Shown here piece by piece: positions 41,122 to 52,875 of a DNA stretch of 64,000 bases. The notes below the pieces were generated by a model that had not been told where the DNA came from, did not search any database, and saw only the letters and a program-made list of their open reading frames with translations. Location of the stretch: NCBI RefSeq assembly GCF_027172205.1, contig NC_070603.1, positions 11,220,001 to 11,284,000 on the forward strand, in the 5' to 3' direction. A program made the position numbers and the translations under genes. Position 1 is the first letter of the stretch, and every line of letters starts with the position of its first letter. The DNA is from Podarcis raffonei (Eukaryota; Chordata; Lepidosauria; Squamata; Lacertidae).

Positions 41122-41988
41122 TGTAATAAACGAAAATCTGCCCTTATTCCCTTATGGGGGACACAAGAGCCCTTATAGAGTCCTTTGTAGGTTCTCCATC
41201 GGTCAGAGGAAAAAACAGAGGCCAACCAGAGAATACAGTGGTACCTCGGGTTACATACGCTTCAGGTTACAGACTCCGCTAATCCAGAAATAGTGCTTCA
41301 GGTTAAGAACTTTGCTTCAGGATGAGGACAGAAATCGTGCTCCGGCGGTGCGGCGGCAGCAGGAGGCCCCATTAGCTAAAGTGGTGCTTCAGGTTAAGAA
41401 CAGTTTCAGGTTAAGAACGGACTTACCGGAACAAATTAAGTACTTAACCCGAGGTACCACTGTATTGAGAAGCAAAGCAGCTTATAAGCCTGATCTTTAT
41501 TGAACTGTTGCAACAGGGTGCACCCTTCACACACAGGAGGAGGACCCAGAACCAAGGTGTGTCCACCATTATATAGACATTTTAAATTGCCCACCTTGGA
41601 GTCAAAGACCACCCCCAGAAACATCATACCTACATCACAGAAAGGGTGGTCTACAGCAGAAATCTGAGTTGGTTGTTTACCTCCTGTCTGGCAAGTTACC
41701 TGTTAATGTTTACTGGACTGATACCCTGGGGAGCCTGGCTAGTCTTTTGTAATGATAAGTACTTAGTTCCTGAGCCAAGTGACACGCTCACCCTATTCAT
41801 ACACAGACATACCCTTAAGACAGGATTTGTGAAGGAGAAGACAATGGGGAGGCTCCTCCATTTGACCTTGCAGAGAAAACACCTGGTCAGCCTGGGAGTC
41901 AGAATGGCTCCATGGCTGCTCTCCTGTGCAGCTTCAGACATGTGGCCTCTAGGTCTATGTATGTGTTTGCTTGGTACATTTATGAACC
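41122..41988 (-). mobile_element. Solo LTR fossil interrupted by a Tigger-like element
   Basis: Inverted relative of 25088-25679: it ends tttattgaactgttgcaaca...(AATAAA region) and shares gaagcaaagcagctt and the right-hand acatttatgaacc. It is split by the Tigger-like copy at 41236-41462. The LTR edges are approximate. No internal genes adjoin it. Confidence 0.65.
41236..41462. mobile_element. Tigger-like palindromic element inside an LTR
   Basis: cagtggtacctcgggttaca to cgaggtaccactg, with TA on both sides (41234-41235 and 41463-41464). Joining the flanks at TA restores continuity with the LTR at 25088-25679 (ctcaatattctctgg), which proves the insertion point and order. Confidence 0.95.
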
Positions 41989-42096
41989 TTTATTATATAC
42001 GTAAGATCTTTATTTATTTCACTGGGAAGAAGTGGATGTTTTGCAAAGCTTAAGCAGAGGTTCTGAGGATCAAGGTTGATCAAGCCACAGGAGACC

Positions 42097-42727
42097 TGTT
42101 ACGGAAGGGGGGGGCATGTCTTCTTCACCTTCTTCTTCGCTACAATATATCCATTTATTCCCAATTGTCAATGTCAAAAGGGACTAAAATCTATAAAATC
42201 CATAGAAAATCAACGTGCCAATTTGCTCAATTTCTCTAGGACTCCATGACACCTCCCTGTCCTCCATAATCCCTCAAGTAAGGTGTCAAGACCCTAATCC
42301 TGTCAAATCACTCTGCCAAGCCTTTCCTCCGGGCAATGCCAGGTGGCAGACTATGCATACATGGACCATTGTCTTCCCATCACCGGCACTCAGGAAGCGC
42401 TTATCTGCGCATATCTCCAGCTCTGCATATTCCCCCCTCCCTCCTCCATATGTTAATCCGGTGTAACCCAACCTCTCCTTAATGTATTCATGATGTAACT
42501 GGGATGTATTTTGCACTGTATTCTGGGACATGGAGGGAGTTTCAAAAGTTCATGTCACCCCTTTCTCGCTGTTCAATCTCGTCTTGAACCTGTTGCGCAA
42601 TAAACTTGGATCTTCTGCAGTTTGCTCCTGTGCCCGGCTGAGCTCATTTTCTTCCGCAGGGACCCGCGGAGTTAGTCCGACGAGCTGGGTGGCAGAGTAG
42701 CCCCGCACCCAGATTTTAGCCGTAACA
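42097..42727 (+). mobile_element. Solo LTR fossil, exact 4-bp duplication
   Basis: A 631-bp LTR bounded by tgttacgg and ccgtaaca, with GACC at 42093-42096 and 42728-42731. It has gcaataaacttgg (poly(A) signal) and a GC-rich U5 (gacccgcggagttagtccg). A 4-bp duplication and this U5 fit a gammaretrovirus-like ERV. It is a solo LTR; the exact duplication suggests a fairly recent insertion. Confidence 0.85.
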
Positions 42728-42731
42728 GACC

Positions 42732-43471
42732 TTAACTCAAGGGCGGGGAATTATGAGAACCACACCACAACCTTGCCGGGACCACAGACCAGTGGTAGGT
42801 GGGACCTGGGTGGGTCAAAAGTGGGTGGGGCAATGAAAACAAATATTAGGCTAATAATGTCTGTGCACCCCTCTCTTTGTCCAGGCATGATCAGAGTTCA
42901 AGGGCACATTCCAGGCAGGCAAAACATTCAAGGAGAATGCAATATATGGGTGTGGCTTGGGGAGGAGGTGTGCCCTGGGAGAGTTCCAAGGGCCAGGTAG
43001 AGAGGTCTGGAGGGCCACATTCAGCTTCTGGGCCTGAGGTTCCCCATTCCTGCCTTTATTTTGCATGCGACTCTTGGGCAGTGACCGAAAGCTCTGGATA
43101 TGCTTAAGAGGACATGTTTCCTTGCTTGTTCCCAGGCTCAGTACATTTTTCAAAATCTTGTCCCCTTCCTAGCTCCCATGAACCCTAGATGCAGCACAGC
43201 GGATAAAGGTAAAAGGAAGACTGTGAGACTGGACGCGTGTTGAATGGGGAAGGGTTACTTGGGAGCAGTGGAAACTGCTTCTAGTTCACTTACAAACTGA
43301 TGTTGGATGGGGGGGAGGACCCAGGTTCCTCTCTCCTGTCGTTCGCATTGCTCTTCAAAGCCCCTCTTTGGCTCAGGCCCTTAGTCCTCAACCAAAGCAT
43401 CACCAAAGTACATGCATATCCCTCACTTGCTCACACTCCATCCTTTGTTTAAATTCAGACAGCATGATGAA
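42732..43471. other. Intergenic stretch
   Basis: No exon or repeat confidently recognised; tggagggccacattcagctt (about 43009) resembles a decayed hAT end. Confidence 0.3.
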
Positions 43472-43672
43472 GTGCTACAGATTTAATTGTGCTGCACCTC
43501 GACCACTGAGACCTTCTGAAAGAGCTTTTTTGGTGGCCCCTTCTTCCCACCAAAGCCCCTGAGGTTTGGTCATCCGTTACCAGGGACCAAGCCTTTAATG
43601 TGGCAAGCCCTTCCCTGTGGAACTCATTGCCAGCAGAAGTTTGGCAGGAGTCACCCCTGCTTTCTATAAGTA
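43472..43672 (+). mobile_element. Old L2-like LINE fragment
   Basis: A decayed match to the 33600-33760 region: ctgagaccttctgaaagagc, ttttttggtggccccttctt and ttccctgtggaactcattgcc (AFLVAPSS..., LWNSLP). Confidence 0.6.
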
Positions 43673-43870
43673 CTGGTATTTTTTATTAGGTTTTACATAA
43701 CAAATTTCAGTTTAAATGTATCATTCACCTTCTCATGTAGGAAAATCAGAATCCCTTGACTTCCCACCACCCTGGTTTCTGTTATCAATCCCTCTTTTCC
43801 ATCAGCTTATCCTATTTTCTCTAATTTGTTAGAAATATTATTAATATTTAGAATGTGATGCTTTTTTTAA
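43673..43870 (-). mobile_element. L1 LINE 3' end (minus)
   Basis: ggtattttttattaggttttacataacaaatttc and the AT-rich sequence after it resemble the 3' ends of the minus L1 copies at 59264 and 60477. No coding motif is visible. Confidence 0.45.
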
Positions 43871-43910
43871 AAAAAACAGCCTGTGTTTATGGATATGCTA
43901 TTGTTTCTAC

Positions 43911-44274
43911 GTTGGGGACGCAGATGGCGCTGTGGTCTAAACCACAGAGCCTAGGGCTTGCCGATCGGAAGGTCGGCAGTTCGAATCCCTGTGACGAGGT
44001 GAGCTCCCGTTGTTCGGTCCCAGCTCCTGCCCACCTAGCAGTTCGAAAGCATGTCAAGTGCAAGCAGATAAATAGGTACCGCTCCAGCTGGAAGGTAAAC
44101 GGCGTTTCCATGCACTGCTCTGGTTCGCCAGAAGCGGCTTAGTCATGCTGGCCACATGACCCAGAAGCTGCCTGCGGACAAACGCCAGCTCCCTTGGCCT
44201 ATATAGAGCGAGATGAGCGTGCAACCGCAGAGTCGTCCACGACTGGACTAATGGTCAGGGGCACCTTTACCTTT
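43911..44274 (+). mobile_element. Sauria-type tRNA SINE, plus strand variant
   Basis: Head ggggacgcagatggcgctg, tail cacctttacctt. It carries cctgcggacaaacgccagct and cctatatagagcgagatg, shared with 19459-19818. The duplication attgtttctac lies at 43900-43910 and 44275-44285. Confidence 0.95.
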
Positions 44275-44382
44275 ATTGTTTCTACAGGTGTTATGGTGGT
44301 GTGGTTATGCCATCTTGCTACAGTTTCTACAAATGTTGCTTGTAATTATTTAAATAAATAAATGGACATGTCTAAATTCATA

Positions 44383-44786
44383 CCGTACTTTTCCGCGTAT
44401 AAGACATCCCCATATATTTTTGGGAACTCAAATTTAAGGGTGGGGGGAGATGGCACGGAATTATTGAACTTTTTTTTGCAGAGGATTGAGTTGTTGAGCT
44501 TTTTTTGGGGGGGGGGGAATTACCCATGGCTGCTGAGCTCACCTGCACGCGTCGCAACATCCGTCTCTGTCTGCTCACCGGCAATCGCCCACCTAATTGC
44601 CACAACATCAGCCAATCAACACCAGCCATTGATGCAGCAACCAATAACACGCCCAATAGCTGCTGACAGCCACGGCTGCAACCAATCAAACGTTCACCCT
44701 ATGCACTATCCATGTATAAGATGATCCCAACTTTTTAGCATAATTTTTAAAGAAAAAAACCTAGTCTTATACATGGAAAGGTCTGG
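44383..44786. mobile_element. TA-flanked element, ccgtacttttccgcg family
   Basis: Starts ccgtacttttccgcgtataa and ends agtcttatacatggaaagg tctgg, between TA. It is likely related in end design to 7215-7659 (ccgtatttttcgc). The interior has tandem aaccaatcaac/ccaataac-type motifs. Confidence 0.75.
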
Positions 44787-45649
44787 TAAGCTTTGCTGGA
44801 TTGCAGCGGGGGTCTGGATGAGTCCAGGATTCTTTGCAAGAATCCCAGCAATTAGCACACATTCCTTGGCAGTCAACCAGGAACTGGTCAGTGGTGCCAC
44901 AGGACCAATCTTCTACTCATCCCTTCTGAAAATAGCAAGGGAGCTCTCTCTCTCTGCATGTATGGACCAGCCAACTGGCTCCAGGAGTAAAGGGAGGGCT
45001 TGTCCTCCTGTTAACCCTCTGTGGAGGATAACAAGAGGTGTTTATCTTGGAGGGGAAGCCAACTTGTCTGTGCTGCTGATCCTGCCACATTCCATCATCA
45101 TTTCTCCTCTCCCCCGCATTGCCAATTCTTCCTAACTGGCCCAGCCCATGCATTTAGCCTCTCTCCCAAAGGCGACGGCTTTGCTCAGTCCCTCCAGCCA
45201 TAAATCAAGTCTCTTTCCCTGGGAGTAAGTGGGATCAGGGAGGCCAATCTGAAGTGCTACAGCCACAGAACTCCACTTTTGCCTCAGTAAGGCCACCAGA
45301 TTGCACCGTCGCCTTGAGCACTTCTGAGCGTTGTCTTCCTTCTCTTCTGGGTGCCTGAGGAGCGAAGTCTTCTTCTCTGATCTATTTGTTTTGGAACGTG
45401 TGGCCTGCTTTTCCATACGAGTATACCAAATATTGTTTTTAAAAAATGTGCAGAAGAATTGTGATAAGATCTCCCCCCCCCCCCGTTTTTTAAAAATAGT
45501 TCTGGAGGTTTCCTGTATTGATCAGAGGAGTAATTATGGAGAGGGGATTTTTAATCCTTTCTCCTCAATTCTTACACAGTTAAATTCATCCCCTTCCCTG
45601 AAAGCTACTTTTAGCTTCGCTGGGGACAGCAGACAGAACGTAGGCAGGC
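44787..45649. other. Intergenic block, partly regulatory-like
   Basis: No exon is defended. ccagccataaatcaag (CCATAAA at 45198-45204) recurs in other repeat-poor islands. Confidence 0.3.
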
Positions 45650-46175
45650 CGACACCATACTTTTAAAGCACATCAGACACATAATTGAAGCACACACGGC
45701 TTCCTCCAATGAACTATGGGAACTGTAGTTTCCCTCACACAGAGATAATTCCAAGCAACTAGAGTGACCAGGACATGTGCTTTAAAAGTGCATTAAAGGT
45801 AAAGGGACCCCTGACCATTAGGTCCAGTCGTGGCCGACTCTGGGGTTGCGGCGCTCATCTCGCTTTACTGGCCGAGGGAGCCGGCGTACAGCTTCCGGGT
45901 CATGTGGCCAGCATGACTAAGCCTCTTCTGGCGAACCAGAGCAGCACACGGAAACGCCGTTTACCTTCCCGCCGGAGTGGTACCTATTTATCTACTTGCA
46001 CTTTGATGTGCTTTCGAACTGCTAGGTTGGTAGGGAGCAGGGACGGAGCTCGTGGGGATTCGAACCGCCGACCTTCTGATTGGCAAGTCCTAGGCTCTGT
46101 GGTTTAACCCACAGTGCCACCCGCGTCCCAAAAGTGCATTAGATGTGCTTTAAATGTTTGGTGTGGATCTGCCCA
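45650..46175. mobile_element. Miniature element carrying a SINE
   Basis: Left end gacaccatacttttaaagc, right end gctttaaatgtttggtgtgg (inverted). The inner arms are aactatgggaactgtagttt. It is interrupted by the SINE at 45796-46129. Confidence 0.7.
45796..46129 (-). mobile_element. Sauria-type tRNA SINE inside miniature element
   Basis: Minus copy with the 12-bp duplication aaaagtgcatta at 45784-45795 and 46130-46141. A short deletion removes part of the head (gacggagctcgtggggattc). The same left junction occurs in 13271-13757. Confidence 0.95.
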
Positions 46176-49100
46176 GGCTGAGCCTGTTTCCACAAAGCAC
46201 TTAATCCCTACAGAGAGGTGTGGCATTTCAGGCTTGCCTGGAAGACCTGTTGCCTATCCTCAGGTGTTGATTCCGGTTTCCTGACCCCTATACTGTGCTG
46301 CACTGGCTGGGTGAGCTGCAAGAAAGAGGCTTCCTGTGCATGATCAGAGCAGAGGAGTCTGTTCCTTCAGGGTGAGCTGGGCCCTGCTCCACCAACCTCA
46401 GCTTGCCTTCTGCCAGCCCTTACCTACCTGCCTGCCTTCCTACTTACAACCAGCCCAAGGGGCGGCACTGTGTCAGCTTCCTCTCCTCCAGTTTTGCCCT
46501 TGTGGAACCCAGCGTGGAGGAGGATGGGGACAAAACTGGAATTAGTTTGGTCCTGCCTGACATTGGCCTCTCTGCCTTCTACCCAGAGGGCACTAGCTGG
46601 GTCAGAGGTTGTTCTTAATCATTGCCGCAGGTTTCTGCTCCGAGCCCTGACGTTCGCAAGAAGTTTGGGGCTGAGCTCCACTAATCCTCTGGTCCACAAG
46701 ATCAAACCCTTCTTCTTAATCAAGTGCAGGTCTGGCTTCCACCTTGGTCTTGCCGCTCGCGCAGGTAGCTGCTCTGGAAGGGCCAGAAATGTGCACGGAT
46801 TTGTAACGTCTATCAGGCCTTAGTCCTGCCTTGTCTGTTCTGCCGACCAGCAGCCAGCCAGCTTGCCAGACTAACTCATGCTGGACGAGCATTTGGAATC
46901 CAAGGAGGTCAGAGGCCGGCTGGTGAGAGCCATCTGCAGGGGATCAGCGATGGTGTTTACACAGGAGGCTTTGCTGGGAAGGTGTCTGGCCCGAGAGATT
47001 GGGATGGCAGACTCCCCCAGCCAGCCATCCGGCAGAAGGCGAGAAAGCACCAACCGCCATGTCTATCAGTCAGTCTGTCTGTGTTTGGGTCAGCCATAAA
47101 TCGCCAGCGAGACGGTGGGAGGGGAAGAGGCATTGCAAGAGCCCGGTTTTATGGCTGCCCTTGCTGTGCAAAAGGCATGATTGTGCTGCTGCCTTTCCCA
47201 GAGAAACAACCTTTGCTGCCATCTTTGGTCCCCTGTTGGGCTGGACCAGGCAATTCCCCCAGGGCCAGCCTGCTCCAGTATCTCTCCAGCCACCACTAGA
47301 CACCTACCAGAGAGCAAGCAAAGCCTTGTGAATACTAGCCTTGCTTCTGTGCAGTGTGATCTTCTGCAATGTTAACTTAGAAATTGGCCCCACTAAGTAC
47401 AATGGGATTTATCCCCAGGTCACGGGCCCACGAAGGTGTGTAGCTATAGCCCTTTGATAATGATGCAGACAACACTGTTGGTAATGTGATCACCGGAATA
47501 ACCGCCCACACATCATTTCTGATTATCTGTCAAGTGATAACCAAGTTGTATACAGACTGCTGATGATAACATGGGGATTGCCTGCTACTGGGGCTGCTCT
47601 GTACGCTGTGAGTGCCCCACCCAGCAGCTATTATTAGGCCATAAAAGATGTTATCTTCACATTTTATTTGGCCAAATATCCGCAGGAGACTATAATAAGG
47701 GATTCTAATCTGGGGTTATGATTGACATATTGCTGGAGCCTGTGGGGATGGAGTGAGCTAGAAAGCAAGCAAGCAATTACATGATCCAAAAATTACATTC
47801 AGAGATAAAAATAAGAAACCAGGCAGCCCAGTGCTGTCTGCTCTGACTGGCAACAGCTCTCCAGCATTCCAACCTCACGATACCCGAGGTCCTTTTGAGT
47901 GACGATGTAAGAAAGTCTTGCTGTTATCAAGGGGCTGCATGAGGTTCAGGCACTCGGCCTTACTCTCTTCCCTTGAGGTCATCAGTGGGCTCTGCTGCCT
48001 AGTGGGTAGAGGCCAAAGAGAAATATCAGGATAAAGGCAGGAAATGCCCGCTGAATAACCCTGCCAGCCAAGGGATAACCTGTTGCTGAAACCAGACTTA
48101 TATGTGATTTTATTCTGAGAGTCCTTTGAAAGTCATTTTAAGAGCCTCCCAGGGCTTTAAAGCGGGATATTAGTATTCTAAGCAAAATAAATAGAAAGAA
48201 CATGAGATATTCTACTTGCAAAGTATGTGCTTTGCCAATGAGTTTCAGTCTCTTACCAGACCGGAGTAGTCATTATAGATATAATAGTACACTTATACAT
48301 GATTTGGTGGGTGGGTGGGGAAACCGATGTCTAAAAAGGGATTTAGGTACCAGAACCTCACAATATATATATATTTTTAAGAGACTACAGGTGTGATTCC
48401 TAAACATTTGACTGGCAGCACAATCCTATCCATTTCAACTCGGAACCAGAAGTCAGTCCTATTGATTTCATTGATGTACTCCAGGCACGTGGGTTTAGAA
48501 TTGTGGCCTAATTGCTTTTAAAAATGTGTGTGTGTGTGTGTGTGGGTGTTTCCTAGCCCACAGCTTGAGACCTTAAGATAGCGATTCCCATACTGTGTAT
48601 CAGAGCACATCACATTAATGTGCCTTGACTTCTGAGTGGGGCTAAGTTGTGCCTTGAACTAGGAAGCACCCATTCAGGGCAGGAAGGCTGATGCAGTATT
48701 GATTCCCCCTATTTCTGACCGTAATTAACAATTTTTGTCATTCTGGAGGAGGAGTAAGGATGCACTTGGGTTCCTTGAACCATCCTCTGCTGCAGCCAAC
48801 AAGGAGCAATTGCAGAAGCATCCCCCAGTCCCAGCCAGACCTGTTCCAAACATGCATTTGGTGTGGTGTGTCTGCAATGGCTTGAGGAAGGAATGCTTTG
48901 GACTGGAGAAATGGCAAGCATATAAAGGATGAAGCACCCCTTTCACAACTCCAGCCGCCTCTTCCCAAAGCTGTTTTTCCTATTGGACTTTCTATGCCTA
49001 AGATGGGCTTTCAGCGTAAAGTACCCCCCAACACACACATATTAATTCGCAAGCAACATCCCTCCACCCCAGGGTATTTTTCTGAGCACTGTTACCATGT

Positions 49101-49394
49101 TATGGTGGTTACAGAAGGCATTTTTTAATTTATAAATAATGAGGCAGAAATTTCATGGTTTGCTGGCCTTTTTACCTAACAATGGTTATATGAGTAACCA
49201 AAAATAGCAGTGCTATTTTTACAAAGCAGATAAACCTCTGACAGCAAAAAGAATTAGATCCCCAATGTCAAATATTCCCTCTCTCCTCCCTCTTCTTGTC
49301 ACGCATACAAAAAATCAAGACTGCCATCCTATACAGGATTAGCGGGGAGCAAGTCTCATAGAACTCAATGGTAATTACATCCGATAAGGCAAGG
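46176..49394. other. Largest repeat-poor block; candidate regulatory islands
   Basis: No exon is recognised. 46880-47300 is GC-rich with cagccataaatcgcc and ggttttatggctgcc (CCATAAA 47094-47100, TTTATGG 47148-47154). 47440-48100 contains many GATA cores: tttgataatg, gattatctg, gtgataacc, gatgataac, gttatcttc, gagataaa, gttatcaagg and gggataacc. (tg)n lies at about 48524-48543. Confidence 0.35.
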
Positions 49395-49552
49395 GTTGCA
49401 TACACACAATACATTTAAAGCACACCCTAAGGATCCTGGGAACTGTAGTTTACCCATCACAGATCTACAATTCCCAGCACCCTTAAAAAACTGTTCTTGG
49501 TTTGTGTGTGTGTGGTTTAAATGTATAGTGCTTATGCAGACATATATAGGCA
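49395..49552. mobile_element. Miniature inverted-repeat element
   Basis: gcatacacacaatacattta on the left and the inverse taaatgtatagtgcttatgc on the right; inner arms ggaactgtagttta / tctacaattccc. Confidence 0.6.
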
Positions 49553-49800
49553 TTAGTTTTTGATGCAGCTTAAGAAATTGATGTCACTATTAGGCTGCAA
49601 CCTAAATCCACTTACTGGTACCTGGCAGTAACCCCAATAAGCTCAGTGGGATGTAGTTCTAGGTAGGTGTGTATAGGATTGTAATGTCTTCCTGTGTAGA
49701 CAGCTAAATGTACCTCAGTGCACAGAAATGTGCAAAGAAAGACAGGCCTGAAAGATTTCTCCCATGCACATGCATTCATGCACACATACAAATGACAGTA

Positions 49801-50045
49801 CAGTGGTACCTCGGGTTACATACGCTTCAGGTTACATATGCTTCAGGTTACAGTCTCCGCTAACCCAGAAATAGTACCTCGGGTTAAGAACTTTGCTTCA
49901 GGATGAGAACAGAAATCGTGCAGCAGTGGCGCAGTGGCAGCAGCAGGAGGCCCCATTAGCTAAAGTGGTGCTTCAGGTTAAGAACAGTTTCAGGTTAAGA
50001 ACGGACCTCCAGAACGAATTAAGTACTTAACCCGAGGTACCACTG
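49801..50045. mobile_element. Tigger-like palindromic element
   Basis: cagtggtacctcgggttaca to cgaggtaccactg between TA; the interior has the duplicated motif tacgcttcaggttaca. Confidence 0.95.
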
Positions 50046-50154
50046 TACTGAACATGAAAGGATGTATACTCTGCAACAGACTTCCTTCAAAATTCTGCAG
50101 CCACAATAAAAAATTAAAACTAAGCTCAATTTGCATGCACATATTTATTTTGCA

Positions 50155-50510
50155 AGGGACGTGGGTGGCGCTGTCGGTTAAACCACAGAGCCTAGGACTT
50201 GCCGATCAGAAGGTCGGCGGTTTGAATCCCCGCGATGGGGTGAGCTCCCGTTGCTCGGTCCCTGCTCCTGCCAACCTAGCAGTTCGAAAGCACGTCAAAG
50301 TGCAAGTAGATAAATAGGTACCGCTCCGGCAGGAAGGTAAACGGCGTTTCCATGCACTGCTCTGGTTCGCCAGAAGCGGCTTAGTCATGCTGGCCACATG
50401 ACCCGGAAGCTGTACGCCGGCTCCCTCAGTCAATAAAGCGAGATGAGCGCCGCAACCCCAGAGTCAGTCACAACTGGACCTAATGGTCAGGGGTCCCTTT
50501 ACCTTTAACC
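50155..50510 (+). mobile_element. Sauria-type tRNA SINE, plus strand
   Basis: Head gggacgtgggtggcgctgtc to tail cctttacctttaacc. The near-exact duplication ttattttgca / ttatgttgca lies at 50145-50154 and 50511-50520. Confidence 0.95.
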
Positions 50511-50520
50511 TTATGTTGCA

Positions 50521-51132
50521 TACACAGGCAAAAATACACATGCCCTTGAGCTGAATGGGTCTTCCTTGCGCACAATGGTAGCCATATTACCACATTCAAT
50601 GGCGGAATCTAGGAATGATAGAAATGTTGATCTGGGGGGTCACCTTGAGATGATCTTTTGCACCGTCTCTCTTCTCATTCGGAGGTAGGATTACTGGAAC
50701 GTAAACCACCCTTGACAGATGTTTATCTAGCCTGTTTACAAAACTCCCAAACTTGGAGTCTCCTCAGCGGTTGACCGCCTTCTTTTTTAATAGCACCCTT
50801 TTAATGTATCCTGCCCATTATAAATCTTTTCTTACTGTGAGTAAACACTCCTGGGCCCTTCCCCTTTCCTTTCTCCTAGATCCTTCTCCCGCCCCCCAGA
50901 ACTCTTTATCACTTCCATTGCTGCCCTCTGAACCCTGCCCAGTTTTTAAAGGCTTCAGGACCCAAATGTGTATCCATTACTCTCAGTGAAGCCTCACCAG
51001 TGCCAATTAGGTCAAAATTAGGATTGCAATCTTTTCTGAAAACAATTCAGCTCTCAGCGTGTCCATCGGAACACGTGGGATAGGGCTAGGGATGCCAAGG
51101 GCCTGAGGTTGCCCTGGACAATTTAGGAAACA
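50521..51132. other. Intergenic stretch, nothing recognised
   Basis: No exon, repeat family or structured RNA is apparent. Confidence 0.35.
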
Positions 51133-51145
51133 ATGGTGTAGATTA

Positions 51146-51510
51146 AAGGTAAAGGTAAAGGTACCCCTGCCCGTACGGGCCAGTCTTGACAGACTCTAGG
51201 GTTGTGCGCCCATCTCACTCAAGAGGCCGCTGGCCAGCGCTGTCCGGAGACACTTCCGGGTCACGTGGCCAGCGTGACAAAGCTGCATCTGGCAAGCCAG
51301 AGCCGCACACGGAAACGCCGTTTACCTTCCCGCTGGTAAGCGGTCCCTATTTATCTACTTGCACCCGGGGGTGCTTTCGAACTGCTAGGTTGGCAGGCGC
51401 TGGGACCGAGCAACGGGAGCGCACCCCGCCGCGGGGATTCGAACCGCCGACCTTTCGATCGGCAAGCCCTAGGCGCTGAGGCTTTTACCCACAGCGCCAC
51501 CCGCGTCCCT
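51146..51510 (-). mobile_element. Sauria SINE, second subfamily
   Basis: Shares the diagnostic blocks of 35739-36103 (gtacccctgcccgtacgggc, cgctgtccggagacacttcc). The exact 13-bp duplication atggtgtagatta lies at 51133-51145 and 51511-51523. Confidence 0.95.
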
Positions 51511-51523
51511 ATGGTGTAGATTA

Positions 51524-52183
51524 CTGGCACCCAAAATTTTATACAGTGTTGAACTTGGATAGATATTTTTTGCCTTTTGTATAAGGTACGGTCACCAATA
51601 CAGAATTGTCTTTGCTGCATGATGTAACCTTTGGTGGGAGGTGAGGTTACCATGTGACTTTATAGAGTTCTTTATTCATAAGTGAATCCTAGAAGTAAAT
51701 CTCGCTGCATTCAATAGAATTTACTCCTGAGTGCTTCGGACTGCAGTTGCAGCACCCATTTCAAAATGTGGCTCCACATGTCCATAGGATGCTATCCACA
51801 CAGGGTAGGCCCAAGGATGCATAGAAAAGCCTCCCTCAAGTAATTTTTTTTTATAGACAAGGGCAGCTGATACATAAATTGTGCCCCTGCACAATTTGAA
51901 GCAGGCTTATATTAAATATACTGATGAGAACAATGATTTCAGTGTGTTACCCACCCTTCACCATCAGGTCCCAGGGTGGGTTACAATAACTTAATATTCA
52001 ATATTAAAAACGGTTAAAACAAATTTCAGTCATAATAATAGGGTGGGTCCTAAAAACATATACCTAAGGTTTCAGTATGTTTCAATAACACAAGTCTATT
52101 AGGGGTTAGAACAGATTTCCACAACTAACCTCCCAATACACTCATTATTTCTCTGACACAGTTACAAATATCCAATAGTGATA
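51524..52183. other. Intergenic stretch
   Basis: About 51940-52040 (cacccttcaccatcaggtcc, ttacaataacttaatattc) looks like an old LINE/SINE 3' end. Nothing else is recognised. Confidence 0.35.
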
Positions 52184-52191
52184 CTCTAAAG

Positions 52192-52327
52192 CAGGCATCC
52201 CCAAACCTGGCCCTCCAGATGTTTTGGGACTACAACTCCCATCATCCCTGACCACTGGTCCTGTTAGCTAGGGATGATGGGAGTTGTAGTCCCAAAACAT
52301 CTGGAGGGCCAAGTTTGGGGATGCCTG
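52192..52327. mobile_element. hAT palindromic miniature element
   Basis: caggcatccccaaacctggc to gtttggggatgcctg; arms pair along nearly the full length. An exact 8-bp duplication, CTCTAAAG, lies at 52184-52191 and 52328-52335. Confidence 0.95.
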
Positions 52328-52474
52328 CTCTAAAGCAATCAGAAATCTTTGGAATTCTGCAAGCTAGCAGTCTCTCCCCCCCCCCCGCCCACGTGAAATG
52401 TAAGGCAATTGTGAGACCACGTGGGCTAGACCCAACCCCTTTAACCATGCATTTGGTGAGTGAATGAAGATGCC

Positions 52475-52476
<2 letters not shown>

Positions 52477-52510
<34 letters not shown>
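52477..52510. repeat. (AC)n microsatellite
   Basis: Uninterrupted AC dinucleotides. Confidence 0.95.
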
Positions 52511-52513
<3 letters not shown>

Positions 52514-52633
52514 TTAAATGTGTGAGGAAATGTCTCTTCGAACCGCCCCCCACTGGCCCCAGTATCCCATGATGATTTCAAATAAGCAACCAAATCTTAA
52601 GCTTTGGGTCACTTGCCAGTTCAGAATCAAATA

Positions 52634-52875
52634 CAGTAGTACCTCAGGTTACATACGCTTCAGGTTACATACGCTTCAGGTTACAGAGTCCGCTAACCCA
52701 GAAATAGTGCTTCAGGTTAAGAACTTTGCTTCAGGATGAGAACAGAAATCGTGCTTTGGCAACGCGGCGGCAGCAGGAGGCTCCATTAGCTAAAGTGGTG
52801 CTTCAGGTTAAGAACAGTTTCAGGTTAAGTACGGACCTCCGGAACGAATTAAGTACTTAACCCTAGGTACCACTG
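52634..52875. mobile_element. Tigger-like palindromic element
   Basis: cagtagtacctcaggttaca to taggtaccactg between TA dinucleotides. Confidence 0.9.

Noticed and set aside
43887-44111. Open frames with TARLAGAGTEQRELTPS and similar, repeated many times
   Set aside because: These are translations of the Sauria SINE in either orientation, not protein genes.
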